Assembly: GCF_000467185.1 (NCBI RefSeq)
Contig: NZ_BATM01000008.1
Span: forward strand, 186,001-250,000
Length of the DNA: 64,000 nucleotides
Direction: 5' to 3'
Origin: Vibrio ezurae NBRC 102218
Lineage (GTDB): Bacteria > Pseudomonadota > Gammaproteobacteria > Enterobacterales > Vibrionaceae
Shown here: positions 1 to 7,095 of the stretch, piece after piece
Layout: every line of letters starts with the position of its first letter
How positions within the stretch are numbered: the stretch's first letter is position 1
Program-made: the position numbers and the translations under genes
Notes under the pieces: generated by a model
Database searches by the model: none
Told to the model about the DNA's origin: nothing
Seen by the model: the letters and a program-made list of their open reading frames with translations, nothing else

Positions 1-2362
1 AGGCAATCGGCAGGCGCAAATTGCTAAGGTGACTGATGTTTTCTCTTTCACTGTCGCCCACTCGCACTCTTACTGGAATTGATTCACTGGCTTCTATAAT
101 ACTGCCACTTTCACGTCCAACTAACGATGATTGCAGCAAGTTTGCGACATCACTGAGCGCCATGCTGTTGAGCTTAGCCGCATCTTGGTCAATATCTAGC
201 CACACTTTCGGCGTGCCTGGTTGCAAGGTTTCACGGGTGTGAGTGACGTGCTGAGTATTGGCTAAGATCAAGCGAATGTCTTCACCTATGCTTTTTAGCT
301 GATCGAGATTATCCCCATAAATACGCAGCTCAATAGGGGCTTTAAACGGAGGGCCTTGCTCAAGCTTTCTTACCAGTATTTGCGCGTTGGGAATAGCATG
401 ACTTAGGTGACGTTGTAACTTTGCGATCATGTCATTGGTCGATTGAAAGGTATCAGTTTTGACCATTGCTTGCGCAAAATAGGGCGCTCGGCTTTGTGAG
501 GCTTGTAAGTTGTAGTAAAACGACGGGAAGTTGCCGCCAACCAGCCAGTTAACTTGTTCAACGCCCGTATATTGTCGAATGATCGTATCGACCTCTTCTG
601 CGACATTGTCAGTGGCATAAATACTGGCCTGCGGTGATAGGTAGACCTGAACTTCAAACATGTCTCTATCTGACGGCGGGAAAAACTGCTCAGTTAATTG
701 TGAAAGGCTGATATAGCCGGCAATTGGCACTGTGATGACCAGTGCGATGGCAATCAGCGGACGACGTATTGCCAGTGATACGGTTTTGGAAAAAGCACGC
801 GTAACAGGTGCAATGCGGATACCTGTGTTGTACCAATGATTAGAAGATAAATGCTTAGAAGACGAGTGCTTAGAAGACGAATAGCTAGGCAAAAAGTGCA
901 CCGCAAAACCTGCGATGATGGTGTGTGAAATAATATACGAGCCAATCAGAGAGAAAGAGACGGTAATAGCAATCGCACCGACAAATTCACCACTGGCGCC
1001 AGGCATCAAGAAGATGGGGGCGAAGGCCAAAATGGTGGTTAAAGTAGAGCCTAACAGAGGCACCCAGAGATGCTCAATCGCCGCCAGTGCTGATTCAAGT
1101 TTGGCTTTGCCTTTTAGGCGGTAGGTTTGAATGGTATCCACCATCACCACAGCGTTATCCACCATGATCCCTAATGCGACAATAAGACCGGTTACCGACA
1201 TTTGATTAATGGGGATGCCGGTAAATTTCATTAGCATTAGGGTCAGCATTGAGGTCAGAGGCAAGGCCACGGCCACCATAATCGCGGCGCGAAAACCTAA
1301 GGTAAGCAGTAGCACAACTAAGATAATGCTAAAGCCAAGTAGCAAACTGTCGCCAAGATCGGATAGGCGAGTTTGGGTATAGCCTTGCTGACTAAAAAGA
1401 GTCTCTACTTTGATATTGCTTGGCAGTTGCTGTTGATAGCGAGCAATTAATGCTTCAGCGCGCGGCGTCCATTTATCCACTCGTAGATTAGATTGCATGC
1501 GCGCAGCAACAATCACGCCGGGCTTACCATCAATAATGGCAATCTCTCCTGCGGGCGTTTTTTGCGTGCGACTGACTGTGGCGATATCTTCTAAGCGTAT
1601 GCGATGGCCTTGCTCATCTATCGCAATAGGTACTTGGCGGATGCGCTCTAGGGAGTCTAAATCAGCGGCAATTTCTAAGCCAAATCTTGAATGCCCGTTA
1701 ACCAGCTCACCGGCTGAATTTTTAGCATCTGCGCCATCTAAGCTCTGCGCAATACTGGCACTGGAATTGCCTAACGCTACGGCTGAGCTCGTATCAAGGC
1801 TAACTAATATTTCCTCTTCTGGCATGCCGTAGCTGTCAACAAACTCAGTGCCGGATAGCGCGCGTAATTGAGAAGCAAGCTCTTTGGCATAGCGGCCAAG
1901 GGTCAATAAATCGCTGTCACCGCTTCCTTGCCATGTGAGGGCGGTAATGAGCGTGAATGCGTAGGTGTGGTCACTATCAAACTCGGGTGCAAATGCGCCT
2001 ACGGGCAGCAGTGGCGGTGTATCGGCGAGCTTATCGCGCGCTTTAGACCATATGGGATCGGGCTGGGTTATCTCATCGTTGAGTTCGATATTGATGATAG
2101 ATACGCCGGGACGAGAAGTGGATGAAATCAGTTTGATTTCACTGAGTTCGCGCAGTTTATTTTCCACGACCTCAGTTACCAGTGCTTCTACGCGTTCGGC
2201 GCTGGCACCGGGATAACTGGTAGTGACCGTGGCAAAACGGTTACTGATGACGGGATCTTCGGCGCGGGGCAAAGTGTTAAAAGCAGAGAAGCCACTGACC
2301 AATAAAAACGCCGTCATCAATATTAATAAGCGAGTGTTAGAGACGATGTTAATGATTTTCAT
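1..2362 (-). CDS. RND efflux transporter permease subunit (partial, C-terminus beyond window)
   Basis: Inner-membrane proton-driven pump of the AcrB/RND family, which exports drugs or other toxic compounds through a tripartite complex. The visible 787 codons start MKIINIVSNTRLLILMTAFL (first transmembrane helix). A periplasmic porter region with the NTLPRAEDP motif follows, then helices 2–6 with GIMVDNAVVMVDTI in TM4. That motif keeps the first proton-relay Asp of AcrB, but the second is Asn, as in many RND subfamilies. A serine/histidine-rich stretch encoded by a 15-bp tandem repeat follows TM6. The second porter half begins at QFFPPSDRDMFEVQVYLSP. The start ATG lies 3 nt beyond the adaptor gene's stop, so the two are co-transcribed. 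The divergent TetR gene is the likely regulator. The 3' end lies outside the window; substrate unknown. Confidence 0.93.
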   Translation of the reverse strand, partial: MKIINIVSNTRLLILMTAFLLVSGFSAFNTLPRAEDPVISNRFATVTTSYPGASAERVEALVTEVVENKLRELSEIKLISSTSRPGVSIINIELNDEITQPDPIWSKARDKLADTPPLLPVGAFAPEFDSDHTYAFTLITALTWQGSGDSDLLTLGRYAKELASQLRALSGTEFVDSYGMPEEEILVSLDTSSAVALGNSSASIAQSLDGADAKNSAGELVNGHSRFGLEIAADLDSLERIRQVPIAIDEQGHRIRLEDIATVSRTQKTPAGEIAIIDGKPGVIVAARMQSNLRVDKWTPRAEALIARYQQQLPSNIKVETLFSQQGYTQTRLSDLGDSLLLGFSIILVVLLLTLGFRAAIMVAVALPLTSMLTLMLMKFTGIPINQMSVTGLIVALGIMVDNAVVMVDTIQTYRLKGKAKLESALAAIEHLWVPLLGSTLTTILAFAPIFLMPGASGEFVGAIAITVSFSLIGSYIISHTIIAGFAVHFLPSYSSSKHSSSKHLSSNHWYNTGIRIAPVTRAFSKTVSLAIRRPLIAIALVITVPIAGYISLSQLTEQFFPPSDRDMFEVQVYLSPQASIYATDNVAEEVDTIIRQYTGVEQVNWLVGGNFPSFYYNLQASQSRAPYFAQAMVKTDTFQSTNDMIAKLQRHLSHAIPNAQILVRKLEQGPPFKAPIELRIYGDNLDQLKSIGEDIRLILANTQHVTHTRETLQPGTPKVWLDIDQDAAKLNSMALSDVANLLQSSLVGRESGSIIEASESIPVRVRVGDSERENISHLSNLRLPIA
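836..880 (-). repeat. 15-bp tandem repeat (three imperfect units) inside the RND permease gene
   Basis: Three head-to-tail 15-bp units (836–850, 851–865, 866–880). Read on the minus strand, units two and three share TCTTCTAAGCA. They encode SSSKH, SSSKH and LSSNH in the cytoplasmic loop after TM6. The unit is a multiple of three, so copy-number change would keep the frame. Confidence 0.85.
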
Positions 2363-2365
2363 CGT

Positions 2366-3451
2366 TTATTCTCCGCTTGAAATAGGCGCAACTTTTTGAC
2401 CGGGAACAATGCGGTGCAGGCCATCTTTAATAATGCGTTCGTTTTCGGCAATAGCCCCTTGCACATAAGCGTTTTGGCTATCGGCAAACAGCACTTGTAC
2501 GCTGCGACGCTCGACTAGGTCTTCATCCGTGACCACAAACACTTTCCATACTCCGCGAATACCGTCGGTTAACGCGGTGTTTGGGATCCAATACCCATTT
2601 TCAGGCATATTTTCTTGGTAGTTAAGGTACGCCAGTTGTCCATCGATAACCTGCGCACTATTAGGCAATAGGTAGCGAAGGCCAACACTTCTTGAGTTTA
2701 AGTCCACCTGCGCGCCGGGGTTGAGAAGTTTAACTGCATAGGTGTTTTCGGCGATGCGGATTTGTGGCTGTTTAAGTTGGCTAATATTGGTCAATTGCGC
2801 GGTGGGAATACCGATAAAGGCTTCTTTATTGTTTTGCGCTAGCAAGGTTAAGGTAGGCGCGCCGGCATTAACTACATCACCAAGGGACACATGACGCTGG
2901 CTGACAATGCCAGCGTAGGGCGCGGTAATGGTCGATTTACTTTGCTTAAGTGAGTTGGCTTGAATACTGGCATCAAGGCGTACGGTATTGGCTTGCAACA
3001 CCGCTTTTTCACTGGTGAGTGCATCCATTTCGGCTTCGGCGCTAAATCCTTTTGATTTAAGCGATCTTTGGCGTTTTAAGTTAGCGTCAACCAGTTGTAA
3101 CTGCGCTTTAATTTCATTGCGCTGCGCCTGTAACTGCTTCGCTTCGGTCTCTAATAGTTGCGTATCTAAACGAATCAGAGGCGCATCTTTTGCCACTTTG
3201 TCACCCACATCGACCAAAATAGCCGATATTTTTCCGGGAAACTCAAACCCAAGGCGAGATTGCTGGGATGCCTTGATGGTGCCTACATATTCTCGCTGTA
3301 CTTGATAGTGATCGCTTTGCTTAAGTGAATAGGTGTTTACGCTCAAGTGTTGGCTTGGCTCAGTAGGTTGCGCCGATGAGTCAAAGCAGCCGCTAAGTGA
3401 GACTGTCATACTCAGTAATAGCGCAGTTTTTAAGTGTAGTGTCGATCGCAT
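2366..3451 (-). CDS. RND efflux periplasmic adaptor (MFP/HlyD family) lipoprotein
   Basis: Membrane fusion protein that would link the downstream RND permease to an outer-membrane TolC-type channel. It is 361 residues long, usual for AcrA-like adaptors. It begins with a lipoprotein signal: hydrophobic LLLSMTVSLSGC with the lipobox Cys at about residue 22. A barrel-sandwich half-motif follows (GFEFPGKISAILVDVGDKV, about 68–86), then a coiled-coil hairpin of about 80 residues rich in Gln, Lys and Leu (about 100–180). The second lipoyl half is ITAPYAGIVSQRHVSLGDVV, and a beta-barrel domain closes the protein. It is first in a two-gene operon, 3 nt from the permease. A palindrome upstream, shared with the divergent tetR gene, suggests repression by that regulator. 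Substrate unknown. Confidence 0.93.
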   Translation of the reverse strand: MRSTLHLKTALLLSMTVSLSGCFDSSAQPTEPSQHLSVNTYSLKQSDHYQVQREYVGTIKASQQSRLGFEFPGKISAILVDVGDKVAKDAPLIRLDTQLLETEAKQLQAQRNEIKAQLQLVDANLKRQRSLKSKGFSAEAEMDALTSEKAVLQANTVRLDASIQANSLKQSKSTITAPYAGIVSQRHVSLGDVVNAGAPTLTLLAQNNKEAFIGIPTAQLTNISQLKQPQIRIAENTYAVKLLNPGAQVDLNSRSVGLRYLLPNSAQVIDGQLAYLNYQENMPENGYWIPNTALTDGIRGVWKVFVVTDEDLVERRSVQVLFADSQNAYVQGAIAENERIIKDGLHRIVPGQKVAPISSGE

Positions 3452-3495
3452 TGACGCCTCGGATATGCATTAAGGTGGTTATTGGGCAATTAAAC

Positions 3496-3528
3496 AACAA
3501 TCAAACTAGACTGTCCAGTTTGATTGTT
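3496..3528. promoter_or_regulatory. 33-bp palindrome, probable TetR operator between efflux operon and tetR
   Basis: Two perfect 12-bp inverted arms, AACAATCAAACT (3496–3507) and AGTTTGATTGTT (3517–3528), flank a 9-bp centre that is itself almost symmetric. Only the pair 3508/3516 breaks the symmetry. It lies between the divergent starts of the adaptor gene (3451) and the tetR gene (about 3568), the usual place for a TetR-family operator controlling both promoters. Binding by the neighbouring TetR protein is inferred. Confidence 0.8.
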
Positions 3529-3567
3529 ATAAAGTTTAACAATGTTGAGCTTTTGTGAGGAAAAGTG

Positions 3568-4167
3568 GTGAGTAGACACGAATATAAGAAACAACAGATC
3601 TTATTGGCAGCAGGGCAATTGTTTGCAGAACACGGCTATCGGGTCAGTATGGATGCAATAGCAAAAGCGGCAAATGTGTCTAAGCAAACCGTTTATGCCC
3701 ATTTTGGCACTAAAGATGCGCTGTTTGAGACCTGTATTCAATCAAAGTGTATTACGTATCGCATTACTGAGAATGAATTTAACTACGAGCTTTCCCTGCA
3801 ACAGATGTTGGTGGAATTTGGGATGCGCTTTCAAAGCCTATTACTGGAAGAAGGCGTTAAACAAACTTACCGAAATGCTATCAGTCAGCTAGAGAGCCAC
3901 CCAGATTTAGCTTCTATGTATTTAGAATCAGGGCCTAAAAATACCATCACGACATTGAGCCATTACCTAAGCGAAAAGTTAGCGCGCGAATCTCTGAACT
4001 TAGGCATTGATATGGAAGATGCAGCCATGCAGTTATTATTGTTATTCCATGGTCGAGCGGTGTATTTTGCCAACCTTGGTGAGGATAGCCAAGAAAGCGA
4101 TGAGCAACGTGAAAAGTATATTCGTAGCTGCGTTGAGTTATTTTTAAGGGGAAATGGCTTGCTGTGA
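3568..4167 (+). CDS. TetR/AcrR family transcriptional regulator
   Basis: Probable ligand-responsive repressor of about 199 residues. The N-terminal TetR helix-turn-helix is clear: QQILLAAGQLFAEHGYRVSM followed by DAIAKAANVSKQTVYAHFGT and KDALFE. The C-terminal half is the variable ligand-binding and dimerisation domain. Two GTG codons are in tandem at 3565 and 3568; GAGG at 3557–3560 is better spaced for the second, so 3568 was chosen, but 3565 is possible. The gene is divergent from an RND adaptor/permease operon and shares a 33-bp palindrome with it, so local repression of the pump is the likely role (inference). The inducer is unknown. Confidence 0.9.
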   Translation: MSRHEYKKQQILLAAGQLFAEHGYRVSMDAIAKAANVSKQTVYAHFGTKDALFETCIQSKCITYRITENEFNYELSLQQMLVEFGMRFQSLLLEEGVKQTYRNAISQLESHPDLASMYLESGPKNTITTLSHYLSEKLARESLNLGIDMEDAAMQLLLLFHGRAVYFANLGEDSQESDEQREKYIRSCVELFLRGNGLL

Positions 4168-4361
4168 GCATGCTTATTGTATTTGCGAGCTGATTTCTGA
4201 GGTTTTCTTTTGAGCATATTGGGGCAAGGAATACCTAGAAAGGGGCTATGATTACCTTTAAATTGTCGTTTTTCCTATGATAAAGCACAGTTTCGTCTCG
4301 TTTTTTTAATGAGTTGTGCGACAATTGATACAACGTAAAATTTAGTCGATAAGGACACTTC

Positions 4362-5984
4362 ATGACATTGCCTTCACTTAGTTTGATTGCAACCTCAGTG
4401 CTATTAGCCACGCAACTTTTCCCTCAAGCGCAGGCGAATCCACTGCCACAAGCAAGTGATTTAGCTGCTAAGCAAGAGTTGGTCAGAGCCAATGATGCCG
4501 AGGTCGCCACGTTAAATCCATTGAACGCTGAAGGAATGCCAGAAATACACGTAGTGCGCGACTTATTTGAAGGCTTAGTGATTCAAGATGGCGACGGCAA
4601 TGTGATTCCCGGTACCGCAGAGCGTTGGGATAATCAAAATAACCAAGTGTTTACCTTTTATCTGCGTAAAGACGCTAAATGGTCTAACGGCGAACCGGTG
4701 ACCGCGCAAGATTTTGTGTACAGTCTGCGCAGAGCCGTCAACCCCAAAACCGCCTCACCGAATGCTTGGTATCTAAAGCTCACCAATATTCAAAATGCTG
4801 AACAAATTATTGAAGGCAAAAAGCCTGCCAGCGAACTTGGCGTTAATGCCATTGATGATCACACGTTGCGTTTTACATTGGCTAAGCCTGTTCCTTATTT
4901 CTTAGCCATGACAGGGCATACGGTAATGATGCCCATTAACCGTAAAAGCGTTGAGGCACATCCTGATACATGGGCAAGACCGGGAAATCTTGTGTCTAAT
5001 GGCGCGTTCAGTCTAGATTCTTGGGTGGTGAACGAAAGCATCACATTGAAGAAAAACCCGCTGTATTGGGATAGTAAAGATACGCACTTAGATAAAGTTA
5101 CTTACATCCCATTTGAAAACCAAATGGCGGCTTATAACCGCTATCGCAGTGGTGAAGTTGATATTACCTCAGATGTGCCTGCGCAAATGGCGCAAAAACT
5201 GAAAAAAGATCTGCCCGATGCTTATCAAATATCGCCAATGCTGTGTACCTATTATTACGCCTTTAATACACAGCGTGAGGTGCTAAAAGACCCGAGAGTG
5301 CGCAAGGCTCTGTCGTACACCATTATGCGTGATGTTGTAACGCACGGCATTACGGACAGTGGGCATTTGCCGGCTTATACCTTTGCCCATCAAGATGTCG
5401 CAGGGTTTCATGCTACTCAGCCAGAGTATGCCCATCTCACACAAAAACAGCGTGACCAAAAAGCCAAAGCCTTACTAGAAGAAGCGGGTTACAACGCGCA
5501 ACATCCGTTATCGTTAAACTTGCTGTACAACACATCAGAGAGTCACAAAGCGATTGCTGTAGGGGTTGCCTCGATGTGGAGTAAAACCTTAGGCGTAAAT
5601 GTCACTTTGGAAAACCAAGAGTGGAAGTCGTATCTTGAGTCTAGAAAAGAAGGGCAGTTTGATGTGTTACGCGCGTCTTGGTGCGGTGATTATAACGAAG
5701 CCTCTACCTTCTTGAGCTTATTTACCTCAGATAATGACCGTAATTTTGCCTTCTATTCTAACCCTGATTACGATGCGGTGATGGATAAAGCGCAAGCGGA
5801 AACCGACCAAACACAACGCAATAAATTGTACGACCAAGCTGAGTCTATCTTATCTGCGGACATGCCAATTGCTCCTATCTATTACTTTATGCAAGCCCGT
5901 TTAGTTCGACCAAACGTAGTTGGCGTACCAAAACACAACGCCGAAGGGCGCATTTACTCGAAAGATTTGTACATTAAAAAGTGA
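4362..5984 (+). CDS. Periplasmic oligopeptide-binding protein, OppA/MppA-like (orphan)
   Basis: SBP family 5 protein (540 residues) that captures peptides in the periplasm for an ABC importer. A type I signal peptide (about residues 1–25, hydrophobic, cleaved after an AxA-like QAQA) has no lipobox Cys. Family landmarks are LVRANDAEVATLNPLNAEG near the mature N-terminus, VRDLFEGLVIQDGDGNVIPG, and AERWDNQNNQVFTFYLRKDA followed by KWSNGEPVTAQDFVYSLRR. No oppBCDF genes lie beside it, so it must work with a permease encoded elsewhere, as MppA does in E. coli. AAGGAC precedes the ATG at 4362. Peptide specificity cannot be read from the sequence. Confidence 0.92.
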   Translation: MTLPSLSLIATSVLLATQLFPQAQANPLPQASDLAAKQELVRANDAEVATLNPLNAEGMPEIHVVRDLFEGLVIQDGDGNVIPGTAERWDNQNNQVFTFYLRKDAKWSNGEPVTAQDFVYSLRRAVNPKTASPNAWYLKLTNIQNAEQIIEGKKPASELGVNAIDDHTLRFTLAKPVPYFLAMTGHTVMMPINRKSVEAHPDTWARPGNLVSNGAFSLDSWVVNESITLKKNPLYWDSKDTHLDKVTYIPFENQMAAYNRYRSGEVDITSDVPAQMAQKLKKDLPDAYQISPMLCTYYYAFNTQREVLKDPRVRKALSYTIMRDVVTHGITDSGHLPAYTFAHQDVAGFHATQPEYAHLTQKQRDQKAKALLEEAGYNAQHPLSLNLLYNTSESHKAIAVGVASMWSKTLGVNVTLENQEWKSYLESRKEGQFDVLRASWCGDYNEASTFLSLFTSDNDRNFAFYSNPDYDAVMDKAQAETDQTQRNKLYDQAESILSADMPIAPIYYFMQARLVRPNVVGVPKHNAEGRIYSKDLYIKK

Positions 5985-5993
5985 TCGTTTGCA

Positions 5994-6028
5994 GTCTATG
6001 ATGCTGCGTTTTGTGCGGCATCATAGAC
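5994..6028. terminator. Hairpin between convergent oppA-like and lipase genes
   Basis: Perfect 11-bp stem: GTCTATGATGC (5994–6004) pairs with GCATCATAGAC (6018–6028). There is no strong T tract on either side, so termination may be weak. It sits between two convergent genes and could serve both. Confidence 0.55.
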
Positions 6029-6054
6029 GATAAAATGACGCTGTTTCTTCGGCT

Positions 6055-6843
6055 TTAGTGCTCATCAAAAAAGTCTTTGTTGCGAATGTATTTACTCATC
6101 AAGTGATAGGAAAACGGGCGTATTATCCAGCTCAGCAATGAGCGACCCAAACGCATAAGGGTGGGAGTGTTTTCGTAGATCCGACCATTGTATAACCACA
6201 ATAACTTGCCTACATGCCAATAAGCAAAAGGAACGAGAGGCATAAAGGTGACAATATCAAGATCACAACAGACTCGATAGGTCTTGTGTGGCAATGTGTA
6301 GCGTTTTTTAAAGCGCCAATCTCCGGCCGCGGGTTGGCCAAAGGTGACAATGCGTTTAATGGCTTTAGGGTAGTGATGCTCGATATAATCGCCAATGACA
6401 CAGCCTATTGCCCCTCCTGACGAGTGCCCTGTAATGACAAGACGCATACCACTGTCTAGCAGCGGCCCTATAATATCTATCACACGCTCAAATACTGATA
6501 AACCTAAGCGATCATCCCTATGTGAGGGCGGACTTTCTTGAGTCAGTAAATAGTAAAAACCGGCATGAATGGAGTAATTGAGCCCAAACCGACCACAACT
6601 TCGATGCCAAAAAGCGAGGTTGAGTAGCCAGTCTTTGACACTGTGCGAGCCTTTGATCACTAAAATGACTTCTTGACGTTTTTTGTTCCACAGCACTCGA
6701 GCCATAATTTTTCTTTCGACATTTCGAATGATTCTTTGTCCATTTGGATCAAAGCCGAATGCCGTTTGCTTGAAGATACGCGGGTATGCCAAACGGCACA
6801 GTACGGCGTAGCGTTCATATTGATAACGTTTAAGACTTTTCAA
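6055..6843 (-). CDS. Class 3 lipase-like alpha/beta hydrolase
   Basis: 262-residue protein with the Lipase_3 (PF01764-type) pattern. The nucleophile elbow GHSSGG has Ser at about residue 141. TFGQPAAGD (about 167–175) is the usual beta-strand after the elbow. D194 or D196 in CCDLDIVTFMP is the probable acid, and H247 in FSYHLMSKY the probable general base. It would hydrolyse an ester, perhaps a lipid, but the substrate is unknown. There is no signal peptide or clear membrane helix, so it appears cytoplasmic or peripheral. The middle Gly-x-Ser-x-Gly residue is Ser rather than the commoner Leu (GHSLGG). It stands alone, convergent with the oppA-like gene. Confidence 0.8.
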   Translation of the reverse strand: MKSLKRYQYERYAVLCRLAYPRIFKQTAFGFDPNGQRIIRNVERKIMARVLWNKKRQEVILVIKGSHSVKDWLLNLAFWHRSCGRFGLNYSIHAGFYYLLTQESPPSHRDDRLGLSVFERVIDIIGPLLDSGMRLVITGHSSGGAIGCVIGDYIEHHYPKAIKRIVTFGQPAAGDWRFKKRYTLPHKTYRVCCDLDIVTFMPLVPFAYWHVGKLLWLYNGRIYENTPTLMRLGRSLLSWIIRPFSYHLMSKYIRNKDFFDEH

Positions 6844-6914
6844 TGACAGATTATCGTTAAAGCGAAAATATTATTGTGTCGATTAAAAGTGACGTTTGTG
6901 TGACTGTTAGCGAT

Positions 6915-7011
6915 TTATAGCAATTGTACTAAATAACGGCTCATTCTCGCTTGTTCTCGAGCATTTTTCCTGCGCTATTTCTGAGCACTTATTTAGTGTG
7001 ATGGGTATTAA
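6915..7011. repeat. Dispersed palindromic intergenic repeat, copy A
   Basis: A 97-bp element bounded by TTATAGCAATTGTACTAAAT on the left and an inverted TTATTTAGTGTGATGGGTAT end on the right. The same two ends, in the same order, flank 41984–42047 with a different, shorter core. The left and right ends are inverted copies of each other (ACTAAATAA against TTATTTAGT). There is no open frame of note. It looks like a small non-coding palindromic repeat or MITE-like element. Confidence 0.7.
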
Positions 7012-7043
7012 CCTCAGTGATGAAGACGCTTTTAGGCAATAAA

Positions 7044-7067
7044 AAGGCCGCTGATTACAGCGGCCTT
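7044..7067 (-). terminator. Rho-independent terminator of ygiQ
   Basis: 10-bp stem AAGGCCGCTG / CAGCGGCCTT with the loop ATTA. On the minus strand it is followed by a run of Ts (complement of 7039–7045). It lies 29 bp beyond the ygiQ stop. Confidence 0.9.
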
Positions 7068-7095
7068 AAAGCGAACGAACTCGGTAAGCAAGCGA

